Origin: Candidatus Saccharimonadota bacterium
GTDB taxonomy: Bacteria; Patescibacteriota; Saccharimonadia; Saccharimonadales; Saccharimonadaceae
Direction: 5' to 3'
NCBI GenBank assembly: GCA_030530425.1
Contig: JAUMVA010000002.1
Location: forward strand, 43,960 to 107,959
DNA length: 64,000 nucleotides
Shown here: positions 1 through 6,598 of the stretch, piece by piece
Position numbering within the stretch: the first letter of the stretch is position 1
How the letters are laid out: each line of letters begins with the position of its first letter
The notes under the pieces: generated by a model
Database searches by the model: none
What the model was told of the DNA's origin: nothing
The model's input: the letters and a program-made list of their open reading frames with translations, nothing else
Position numbers and translations under genes: made by a program

Positions 1-1958
1 AATTCATTTACGTCTATGATTACACCATGATCTATAAGGGTGTCTAGGTTCTTGGCAATATCAGAAGAACCCATTTTTTTAGTTAGAATATTAGCATCTG
101 CGCCATGATTGATGAGGGTGTTTAGGTTCTCAACAATATCAGAAGGATCCATATTTTCAACTAGAATATTAGCATCTACGCCATGGTTGATAAGGGTATC
201 TAGGTTATTGACAATATTAGAAGATTGCATCCTTTTAACTAAGATATTAGCATCTACACCATGATTGATGAGAGTGTCTAGGTTATCGACAATATCACCA
301 GAATCCACCCCTTTAACTAACTCATTTACATCTATATCTGCACCGTGATTGATAAGGGTGTTTAGGTTCTTGACAATATCAGAAGGATTCATTCCTTTGA
401 CTAAGATATTAGCATCTATGCCATGGTTGATGAGGGTGTCTAGGTTCTCGGCAATATCATAAGAATCCAATCTTTCAACTAACTTATTAAAATCTATCTC
501 AATATCATGGTCTAAAATATATTGGACATTATATCTATCTTTTAATTCCTGGATCCTTGGATCATCGTTATTGTACGTGTCCAGAGTAGTAATATTGCGA
601 TTTAGCTCATAAATAAACTCAAGTTCTTCTTTAGTAAGATCTTGGTTTTCTTGCATTTTCTTATCTAGACGAATGAGCTCTTGTTTGTCTGCAAATCTCT
701 GATTATATTTTTCGCCACCTGGAAGAGAGAGGACTTTTTCCTGGACAATAGGAACTAAAGCATCTTCAAGAGCTTGTCCATCTTTTAATCCTGAGACTTC
801 AGCTACATTACCATCTGGAGTTAGTCTTATTGAAGCAGAACCATTATCGGCATAGCCATCTTTAGATTGATCGGTTTTGAGACGGAAGATGAAGAATCGA
901 GCTTTGTTATCATTATGGTTATTATCTTTGTAATTGTCGTCATCATAGTCGTCGTAATCGTCGTCTTCAATACCATCGTCATTGTAGGTGCCCAAGCTAA
1001 GGTAGTTATTGGCAGTATGAGGATCAGCAATACACCAACGAGTACCTTCAGCAAGTCTAGAGATTTGTTCTTCGTCGCCTAGTTTGTATTCAAACCAATC
1101 ACCATGGATATCTTCAGTGCGTTCTGGCGTTTTCATAATGACTTTAGTTTCTAAGAGTTCTTTAGAATAAAGCTTATTGAAATTACCAGATTTAACAAGA
1201 ACACTTAGTTTTTCATCTTCAGGATGTTTTTCAAACCAAGCAGAAGAGTCTTGGCTGAAGAAATCATTAATATGGCTATAGACTTTAGCTAAGACTTCAG
1301 GATTAAGGTTTGGAAAACTACCAATAGTATGTTTATCGCGTTTCTCAAATTCTTTAGTTTTATCGTTATAGAGTCCCATTCTAGAGAGACCATCGAAAGC
1401 GTAGACTTTGAACCAAGTAGGATAAGGGCAATCTTTATCGCTGAGATAGTTTACCCAAGGAGTGATGGTTCTTTCTTGTTCTGCGATAATTTCTTTAGTG
1501 AGATAGTCCTTTTCATAATTGCTTAAGGTCCTACCTTGACCTTCATTGCGCAAGATTTGTTCTTGCTGTTTCCAGTATTTATCGGTGATGTCTTCTGGTT
1601 TAATAATGGCTTTAGAAGTGGAAGCTTGCCAGAGTCTTTGCTCTAGATTATCACCATACTTTTCAATTAGAGAGTTAAGACGAGAGAGATACGCGTAATT
1701 TCTGCGTTCATTATTCTTGCCCGGCAACTTCTCATGCTTGTTTCTGGCTTTATTAAAAGAAGATTCTACGATATTTTTATATTTAGATTCAAAGTTAACC
1801 AGAGACAGGACTTTGGAACCTAATTCATTTTGGAATCTAGTTTGCTTTTGCTCTAAATCCTCATCGCTAGATTGTTCCGAATTGTTTGTTAGATATTCTT
1901 GATTATCAGCTGGTTGTTCTTTAAATTCTGGAGAATGAGATTGATTAAAATCTGACAT
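1..1958 (-). CDS. Large 26-residue-repeat (ankyrin-like) protein, 3' part cut by window edge
   Basis: An uninterrupted minus-strand frame runs from ATG at 1958 to the window edge (652 codons seen, no stop). The start has an AGGAA ribosome site and an extended -10 about 55 bases upstream. The first ~290 residues are charged and helical. A segment around residues 290-310 contains GTRWCIADP, reminiscent of the WC motif of PcfJ-type proteins. An Asp/Asn-rich low-complexity loop follows (bases about 880-990). From about base 500 leftward come at least six tandem units of 26 residues, each with a core like LINHGVDANILV and then DIVxNLDT. One unit is two residues longer. The core resembles the ankyrin consensus (LLxHGADxN) but the period is 26, not 33. 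Such repeats usually bind proteins, so a role in host or partner interaction is an inference. No signal peptide is seen. Confidence 0.85.
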   Translation of the reverse strand, partial: MSDFNQSHSPEFKEQPADNQEYLTNNSEQSSDEDLEQKQTRFQNELGSKVLSLVNFESKYKNIVESSFNKARNKHEKLPGKNNERRNYAYLSRLNSLIEKYGDNLEQRLWQASTSKAIIKPEDITDKYWKQQEQILRNEGQGRTLSNYEKDYLTKEIIAEQERTITPWVNYLSDKDCPYPTWFKVYAFDGLSRMGLYNDKTKEFEKRDKHTIGSFPNLNPEVLAKVYSHINDFFSQDSSAWFEKHPEDEKLSVLVKSGNFNKLYSKELLETKVIMKTPERTEDIHGDWFEYKLGDEEQISRLAEGTRWCIADPHTANNYLSLGTYNDDGIEDDDYDDYDDDNYKDNNHNDNKARFFIFRLKTDQSKDGYADNGSASIRLTPDGNVAEVSGLKDGQALEDALVPIVQEKVLSLPGGEKYNQRFADKQELIRLDKKMQENQDLTKEELEFIYELNRNITTLDTYNNDDPRIQELKDRYNVQYILDHDIEIDFNKLVERLDSYDIAENLDTLINHGIDANILVKGMNPSDIVKNLNTLINHGADIDVNELVKGVDSGDIVDNLDTLINHGVDANILVKRMQSSNIVNNLDTLINHGVDANILVENMDPSDIVENLNTLINHGADANILTKKMGSSDIAKNLDTLIDHGVIIDVNE

Positions 1959-2012
1959 AATTATTTATTCCTATTAATCTTATGACGATTATGTTAAACT
2001 TTATTAAAATTA

Positions 2013-2021
2013 AGTATAACA
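2013..2021 (-). promoter_or_regulatory. Extended -10 promoter for the repeat protein
   Basis: On the minus strand the sequence reads TGTTATACT, i.e. TG-n-TATACT. The predicted start lies near 2006, giving a leader of about 48 bases to the ATG at 1958. The -35 is weak (TTTATT at the right distance). Confidence 0.5.
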
Positions 2022-2069
2022 TTAAATATTATAAAAATAAATCTAGATAAAATTAACAAAGGAAAAATA

Positions 2070-2180
2070 ATGAGACATTTAAGTCTGCATATTGCTCAAT
2101 GTCATCTTTATAATCTTGATGGGTGTGGATATACACATAAGATTAAGGTCGAGGAATCGTCCAAAACATCATTTCTTTAA
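2070..2180 (+). CDS. Possible 36-aa peptide, uncertain
   Basis: A short frame starts at ATG 2070 behind AAAGGAAAAATA and encodes 36 residues, including two Cys and several His. It lies in the 283-base gap between the repeat protein and exonuclease I, which otherwise shows only the two flanking promoters. There is no recognisable domain. The plausible ribosome site is the only support; it could be chance. Confidence 0.22.
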   Translation: MRHLSLHIAQCHLYNLDGCGYTHKIKVEESSKTSFL

Positions 2181-2226
2181 TAATCTGAAAAGCATGATTT
2201 ACAAAATAATCAGCAGATTGTTTATA

Positions 2227-2235
2227 TGCTATAAT
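2227..2235 (+). promoter_or_regulatory. Extended -10 promoter of sbcB, leaderless
   Basis: TGCTATAAT ends at 2235 and the ATG begins at 2242, only six bases later. Transcription would start at or next to the start codon. No ribosome site precedes the ATG. Confidence 0.6.
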
Positions 2236-2241
2236 TAATAC

Positions 2242-3678
2242 ATGGCACAGACATTTTTCTTTTACGATTTGGAAACTAGCGGTTTAAATCCACGTGAGGA
2301 TCGGATTATGCAATTTGCTGGAATTCGAACGGATCTAGATTTAAATCCAATCGGCGAGAAATATAACTTTTTAATTAAATTAAGTGATGATATTTTACCA
2401 AGTCCAGAGGCAATTTTAACAACTGGCATTACACCACGCCAAACACTTGATGATGGATATACGGAGGCGGAGGCGGCAAAGATTTTGCATGATGAGATTT
2501 TTACCGAAGAGACGATCGCGGTTGGTTATAATAATGTGCGTTTTGATGATGAATTTGTACGACATTTATTCTGGCGAAATTATTATGACCCGTATGAGTG
2601 GGGTTATCGCGATGGTCGTAGTCGTTGGGACTTGTTAGATGTAGTGCGAATGGTACGTGCCTTGCGTCCAGACGGAATAAACTGGCCAGTTGATGATGAC
2701 GGTAAGTCAACGAATAGACTGGAATTACTATCAAAAGTTAACGGGCTCGAACACGAAAAAGCTCACGATGCTTTGAGTGACGTCGAAGCTTTAATTGCGG
2801 TTGCAAAATTGATTAAACAAAAGCAACCAAAAATGTGGCAATATTTGTTTAATATGCGCGATAAGAACGCTGTAACAAAATTGGTTAATTTGCGCGAGCC
2901 GAAGCCTTTCGTTTATAGTAGTGGACGTCTAAATTCGGAATTTAACAAAACAACAATAATGTTACCGGTCGCCGAGGCAAAAAATCACAATTTATTAGTT
3001 TATGACTTGCGATACGATCCGTTAAGTTTAGTTAATAAAACAGCTGAAGATTTGGAAAATGAATTAGCCCAATGGTCAGAAATACATCCTGGCGAGCGTC
3101 CGCCAACGTATGTAAAAGAGTTCAAGCTAAATCGCTGTCCAGCGGTTGCGCCATTAAGTGTGGTGAGTGAAATATCGGTTTGGCAAAATATCGGTTTGGA
3201 ACTAGGGGCGATAAAGCATAATCTAGCGAATCTAAAGGCGCATCCAGAAGTTATTCCCATGTTAAAAAAATGGTACGAGCAAAGAAACGATCGTTGGGAA
3301 GAACTATATTCAGAGTCGTCATCCGAGCGAATAACTCTTGCCGAAAGTCAATTATATGATGGCTTCATTGATTCGGCTGATAAATTTAAGACCCAACAAA
3401 TTCCAAATTTTACTCAGAAAGAAGTTGCTGATTTTGTACCTGATTTTAACGATAAACGCTTGAACGATTTATGGATGGGCTACAAAGCGCGTTCGTTTGA
3501 TAAATTATTGACCAAACAAGAACGAGAAGCTTGGAATGAGCGAAGGTCGGCAATTTTAGCTCCTCAGGTTCAATCATATCTGTTAAAATTACAGGAATTG
3601 GCGATTGAAAAAGGTAAATCGGCCAGTTTTTATCTAGAAGACCTGCGACTTTGGCTGGAAAATTTATTAGCTGAATAA
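2242..3678 (+). CDS. sbcB: Exodeoxyribonuclease I
   Basis: 478 aa, normal for the family. Exonuclease I degrades single-stranded DNA 3' to 5' in recombination and mismatch repair. The N-terminal DEDDh nuclease domain is clear: FYDLETSG near residues 7-14 (first Asp and Glu), GYNNVRFDDEF near 95 (second Asp), and HDALSDVEA near 175 (catalytic His and last Asp). The C-terminal half matches the SH3-like and helical extension typical of this enzyme (CPAVAPLS segment). The gene stands alone, with an extended -10 six bases before the ATG, so the mRNA is probably leaderless. The call is firm. Confidence 0.95.
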   Translation: MAQTFFFYDLETSGLNPREDRIMQFAGIRTDLDLNPIGEKYNFLIKLSDDILPSPEAILTTGITPRQTLDDGYTEAEAAKILHDEIFTEETIAVGYNNVRFDDEFVRHLFWRNYYDPYEWGYRDGRSRWDLLDVVRMVRALRPDGINWPVDDDGKSTNRLELLSKVNGLEHEKAHDALSDVEALIAVAKLIKQKQPKMWQYLFNMRDKNAVTKLVNLREPKPFVYSSGRLNSEFNKTTIMLPVAEAKNHNLLVYDLRYDPLSLVNKTAEDLENELAQWSEIHPGERPPTYVKEFKLNRCPAVAPLSVVSEISVWQNIGLELGAIKHNLANLKAHPEVIPMLKKWYEQRNDRWEELYSESSSERITLAESQLYDGFIDSADKFKTQQIPNFTQKEVADFVPDFNDKRLNDLWMGYKARSFDKLLTKQEREAWNERRSAILAPQVQSYLLKLQELAIEKGKSASFYLEDLRLWLENLLAE

Positions 3679-3722
3679 GAGTTACTGATTAGGGTAATTT
3701 TTAACTTACACAGTAAGTGCTA

Positions 3723-3751
3723 TTGATTTTATACCGATAATATGGTATAAT
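3723..3751 (+). promoter_or_regulatory. Promoter of orphan gene 3791
   Basis: TTGATT, a 17-base spacer, then TATAAT preceded by TGG. The predicted start is near 3758. Confidence 0.65.
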
Positions 3752-3790
3752 TAAAAAGTATCTAGTTGTTATAACAAAAGGAGGTGGCTT

Positions 3791-4135
3791 ATGGCAGTAC
3801 CGGATTGTAGATTCATTAAAAAAATGGCTGGAAAAAGAGAGATTCAACCAGCTGACGATTTAGTAAAGGAGATTGTTCATGATACAAATCGTATCGTGTC
3901 AGTTTGTAAGATCGATCGAATCAACAGCTGCCCTGAAAGATTTGTCATCGAGATTGGCTATGATGATGAGAGCGTAGCAAACTTCATTCTGATACCTAGC
4001 TCCAGTCTTATCCTATCTTATAGTGATAGCGATAAAATGGCAAGGTATAAAATTGTCAGTTCAAAAGTTCCAGCGGCAATATTGGAAATAATATCCGACG
4101 CGAGACCGGATCTCGATTTCGATTTCGAATTTTAA
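3791..4135 (+). CDS. Orphan hypothetical protein, 114 aa
   Basis: I do not recognise a family. The 114-residue product is soluble and mixed alpha/beta, with a basic N terminus and an acidic C terminus ending in alternating Asp and Phe. No membrane segment or signal is seen. It is a single-gene transcript: a good promoter lies 40 bases upstream, AGGAGGTGG is the ribosome site, and a strong terminator follows. Five of seven Arg codons are AGA or AGG, while neighbouring core genes mostly use CGT and CGA. That pattern, shared with the gene at 56899, suggests a recently acquired or fast-evolving gene. Confidence 0.75.
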   Translation: MAVPDCRFIKKMAGKREIQPADDLVKEIVHDTNRIVSVCKIDRINSCPERFVIEIGYDDESVANFILIPSSSLILSYSDSDKMARYKIVSSKVPAAILEIISDARPDLDFDFEF

Positions 4136-4139
4136 ACTA

Positions 4140-4175
4140 AAGCCTCTGCTAAAAGCAGGGGCTTAATTATTTTCT
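4140..4175 (+). terminator. Intrinsic terminator after gene 3791
   Basis: A ten-pair stem (AAGCCTCTGC / GCAGGGGCTT, one G-T pair) with loop TAAAA is followed by AATTATTTTCT. Confidence 0.8.
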
Positions 4176-4186
4176 CTCAAAAAGTG

Positions 4187-4215
4187 TTGACAAAACAAAA
4201 ACGATTTGATTTAAT
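4187..4215 (+). promoter_or_regulatory. Consensus-like promoter in front of a terminator
   Basis: Perfect TTGACA, a 17-base spacer, then TTTAAT (5 of 6). No coding frame follows before the terminator at 4250-4278, so it may drive a short RNA. Confidence 0.45.
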
Positions 4216-4221
4216 AAATAC

Positions 4222-4278
4222 AGAGTTAAGGATAAAACAAACATCATTAAAAACTCGCCAGACGGCGAGTTTTTAATT
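4222..4278 (+). ncRNA. Candidate small RNA of about 55 nt
   Basis: The span from the predicted start of the 4187 promoter to the end of the following hairpin would make an RNA of about 55 bases ending in a ten-pair stem and U run. It matches no RNA family I know. The hairpin may simply be the terminator of the convergent aquaporin gene and the promoter a chance match. Confidence 0.25.
4250..4278. terminator. Bidirectional terminator between convergent units
   Basis: AAAACTCGCC, loop AGAC, GGCGAGTTTT, flanked by A and T runs on both sides. It can end the minus-strand aquaporin transcript and anything coming from the left. Confidence 0.8.
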
Positions 4279-4298
4279 ACTAGATTTGTTTTTCTTAA

Positions 4299-5159
4299 TT
4301 AAGCAGTTTTGACTGAGGTTTTTACAGTTGAGTTTTTGACTAGAACTTTATTAAGTAGAAAACCAATGATGCCACCAACAATTGGTGCCAAGATGTAAAC
4401 TGCCACGCTCCATTGCCAAGTTTCTTTTGCAAAATCAGCTGCCATAATTGCTAAAGCTGGGTTTAACAATGTGCTTGCGCCAAGCGGGCTAGTTAGAGCG
4501 CCAGCTGAAATCAATGCTACAAGGGTTGCACCGCAAATGATAACGGTTTTTTCGCCGTGACTGCGTTTGTGCGCTTGAGCTGCCATAAAGGTTAAAATTG
4601 CTCCACCAATTACTTCTGCTGCAAAAATAAACCACTGCTTATTTTCTGGCAATTTATGCAATTTTAGAATGCTTGGCGTGTTGTTATAGTAAGCTGCGGC
4701 TGTTTCATCAGCGGCTGGAACTGCTTTAATAAACGTTGTTAATAATACAACGGCTAGCATAGTACCAAGTACCTGAGCAATAACAGTTAGAACCATCTTT
4801 TTAGTTGAAACTTTTTCAGCCAACCAAGCGCCAATGACGATAATTGGATTGAAAAAGCTAATCGCGAATCCACTGAATGCCATAATAATTGCACCGAGCG
4901 ATAACATTGTAAATAGCTGGTTACCGTTTGTATATGAATAAATAATTGCCATTGTCATAGCGCCAATCATTTCTACGAAGAGTAATGATAAAGTTTTTGC
5001 ACTAAACAAACTGTCGATATCATCGATATTATTCAATCTTTGCCAGTAATTTAATTTTTTTGTAGGTGCTGCTTTTGTAACCACGGTGGTAGTTGTGGTG
5101 ACTTTTGCGGCAGCTGGAGCAGCTTTTTTGACTGCTTTCTTGGCTTTTTTAGTTGCCAT
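4299..5159 (-). CDS. Aquaporin / MIP-family channel, divergent, Lys-Ala-rich N terminus
   Basis: 286 aa. The C-terminal ~235 residues hold about six membrane helices and the two half-helix signature positions of the MIP fold: NPI (in FFNPIIVIG, near residue 105) and NPA (in LLNPALAIMA, near 230). The first NPA is thus changed to NPI, which occurs in divergent MIPs. The family moves water, glycerol or other small neutral solutes; the substrate cannot be read here. The first ~40 residues are a cytoplasmic Lys/Ala/Thr-rich tail resembling histone-like tails, which is unusual for an aquaporin. AAGGAG precedes the start, and TGATATAAT lies about 40 bases upstream. Confidence 0.85.
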   Translation of the reverse strand: MATKKAKKAVKKAAPAAAKVTTTTTVVTKAAPTKKLNYWQRLNNIDDIDSLFSAKTLSLLFVEMIGAMTMAIIYSYTNGNQLFTMLSLGAIIMAFSGFAISFFNPIIVIGAWLAEKVSTKKMVLTVIAQVLGTMLAVVLLTTFIKAVPAADETAAAYYNNTPSILKLHKLPENKQWFIFAAEVIGGAILTFMAAQAHKRSHGEKTVIICGATLVALISAGALTSPLGASTLLNPALAIMAADFAKETWQWSVAVYILAPIVGGIIGFLLNKVLVKNSTVKTSVKTA

Positions 5160-5199
5160 ACGTCTTTAATCTCCTTCTTATATTAACTCGTATAAGGGT

Positions 5200-5208
5200 A
5201 TTATATCA
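5200..5208 (-). promoter_or_regulatory. Extended -10 promoter of the aquaporin gene
   Basis: TGATATAAT on the minus strand, 41 bases before the ATG. It is back to back with the pheST promoter at 5217-5245. Confidence 0.55.
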
Positions 5209-5216
5209 CAAACGGT

Positions 5217-5245
5217 TTGTCGGTAAAATAAAAAAGATGTATAAT
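5217..5245 (+). promoter_or_regulatory. Promoter of the pheS-pheT operon
   Basis: TTGTCG, 17 bases, TATAAT. A leader of about 90 bases follows before the first reading frame at 5342. I see no T-box elements in it. Confidence 0.5.
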
Positions 5246-5341
5246 ATAAATATTCGAGTGAAAAATTGAACTTGTTTTAATTGCTTCGAAAACGCACAAT
5301 ATTACACGAAATAAAATATCATTAAATTAATCAACAACATT

Positions 5342-5563
5342 ATGGGAATACTGTTACAAAAAGAAGAAGAGCAATCCTTATTAAATCAAGAAACTTGGAC
5401 TAGTCTAGGTACTGATAAGTCTGCAACACCTAATAAAAATAAAGAGAGTTGCGAATCAAATCCAGAGAACCAAGCAGTTGAGGTTACGCGTCGAGATTTT
5501 GTAATTATTACGGTTTTGATTATTATTGGGTTGATTATTTTTTTATGGATAAAATCTAAATAA
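5342..5563 (+). CDS. Small single-pass membrane protein, hypothetical, 73 aa
   Basis: About 50 polar residues are followed by a C-terminal membrane helix (about residues 51-69) and the tail IKSK, giving a tail-anchored layout. No family is recognised. It sits 11 bases upstream of pheS and is probably co-transcribed with it. There is no clear ribosome site before the ATG, so translation is less certain than for its neighbours. Confidence 0.55.
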   Translation: MGILLQKEEEQSLLNQETWTSLGTDKSATPNKNKESCESNPENQAVEVTRRDFVIITVLIIIGLIIFLWIKSK

Positions 5564-5574
5564 TTAAGGAAAGC

Positions 5575-6597
5575 ATGAATACAGATGAAATTATAAAACA
5601 GATTCAGGCGACACGACAAGAGTTAATAGATAAGATTACGCAATCGGAAGAGCCAGAAACTGTATTGCGTGGTCAACAAATGAAGCGATTGTATAGTTTA
5701 ATTCGACAGGCACAAGCTGATGATCGTGCACGGATTGGTCAGCAGATCAATCAACTGCGTGCGGATCTTGAAGAGCTAGTTACACAAAAGACAGCTGCGC
5801 AAGAAGCAGCGTGTGTTGAACCGCTTGATATTACTGCACCATGGGCTGAAAATGAATCAGAGCCTCAATTACTGGCGACTGAAAATGGTAGTTCTCATCC
5901 ACTAGTTGATGAAATTGAGGTGGTTAATGCAATTTGGCGTTCAATGGGATTTGAGGCGATTGAGTCGCGTCAAATTGACAACGATTTTAATATGTTTGAG
6001 GCTTTAAATTTTCCGGAAGGTCATCCAGCGCGTGATAGTTATGATACTTTTCGCACCGAAGAAGGGCTAATTCCGCCAGCGCATACGAGCACCATGCAAA
6101 ATCGAATTTTAAAATCTGGACTGGCTGCATTAGAACGCGGGGAAAATATTGCGGTGGTCAGCTATGGTCGAGTGTTTCGCAATGAAGATTCGGATGCGAC
6201 TCATGAACATACCTTCCATCAATATGAAGGTATGTTCGTCAGTAAAGATGCAACTCTCGCACAAATGATGGCAACATTGAAAGAGTTTTTTGAAGCTTAT
6301 TATCAAGCTCAACTTAAAGTGCGAACACAACCAGGCTATTTTCCATTTGTTGAACCAGGATTGGAGTTTATGATCGAAAAACCAGCTTCGATTGGTGGCA
6401 AAGCGGGTGATTGGTTGGAGATGCTTGGCTGTGGCATGATTCATCCCGAAGTACTAAAAAAAGCAGGTATCGATCCAAAACGATATCGCGGCTTTGCTTG
6501 GGGTGGTGGTTTTGAACGATTAGTAATGCTTAAATATGGCATTCGTGATATTCGTCTGTTTGAATCGGCAAAATTAGACTTTTTGAGGGAGTTTTAA
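5575..6597 (+). CDS. pheS: Phenylalanine-tRNA ligase alpha subunit
   Basis: 340 aa, full length. It charges tRNA-Phe as an alpha2-beta2 enzyme with PheT. An N-terminal coiled-coil tRNA-binding region (residues 1-85) precedes the class II catalytic core. Motif 2 is seen around FRNEDSDATHEHTFHQYEG (near 200) and motif 3 at WGGGFERLVMLKYG (near 310), and the family tail DIRLF is present. AAGGAA is the ribosome site. pheT starts one base after the stop region, so the two are translationally coupled. A tRNA-Phe gene lies far away at 59512-59587 on the other strand. Confidence 0.97.
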   Translation: MNTDEIIKQIQATRQELIDKITQSEEPETVLRGQQMKRLYSLIRQAQADDRARIGQQINQLRADLEELVTQKTAAQEAACVEPLDITAPWAENESEPQLLATENGSSHPLVDEIEVVNAIWRSMGFEAIESRQIDNDFNMFEALNFPEGHPARDSYDTFRTEEGLIPPAHTSTMQNRILKSGLAALERGENIAVVSYGRVFRNEDSDATHEHTFHQYEGMFVSKDATLAQMMATLKEFFEAYYQAQLKVRTQPGYFPFVEPGLEFMIEKPASIGGKAGDWLEMLGCGMIHPEVLKKAGIDPKRYRGFAWGGGFERLVMLKYGIRDIRLFESAKLDFLREF

Positions 6598-6598
6598 A

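Noticed and set aside
1..500. Regular 78-base tandem repeats looked like a CRISPR or minisatellite array.
   Set aside because: The units are translated in one open frame, vary as protein repeats do, and have no constant spacer/repeat alternation.
5246..5574. T-box riboswitch in the leader before pheST.
   Set aside because: I find no T-box consensus, specifier loop or antiterminator pair in the ~90-base leader, and a small frame intervenes before pheS.
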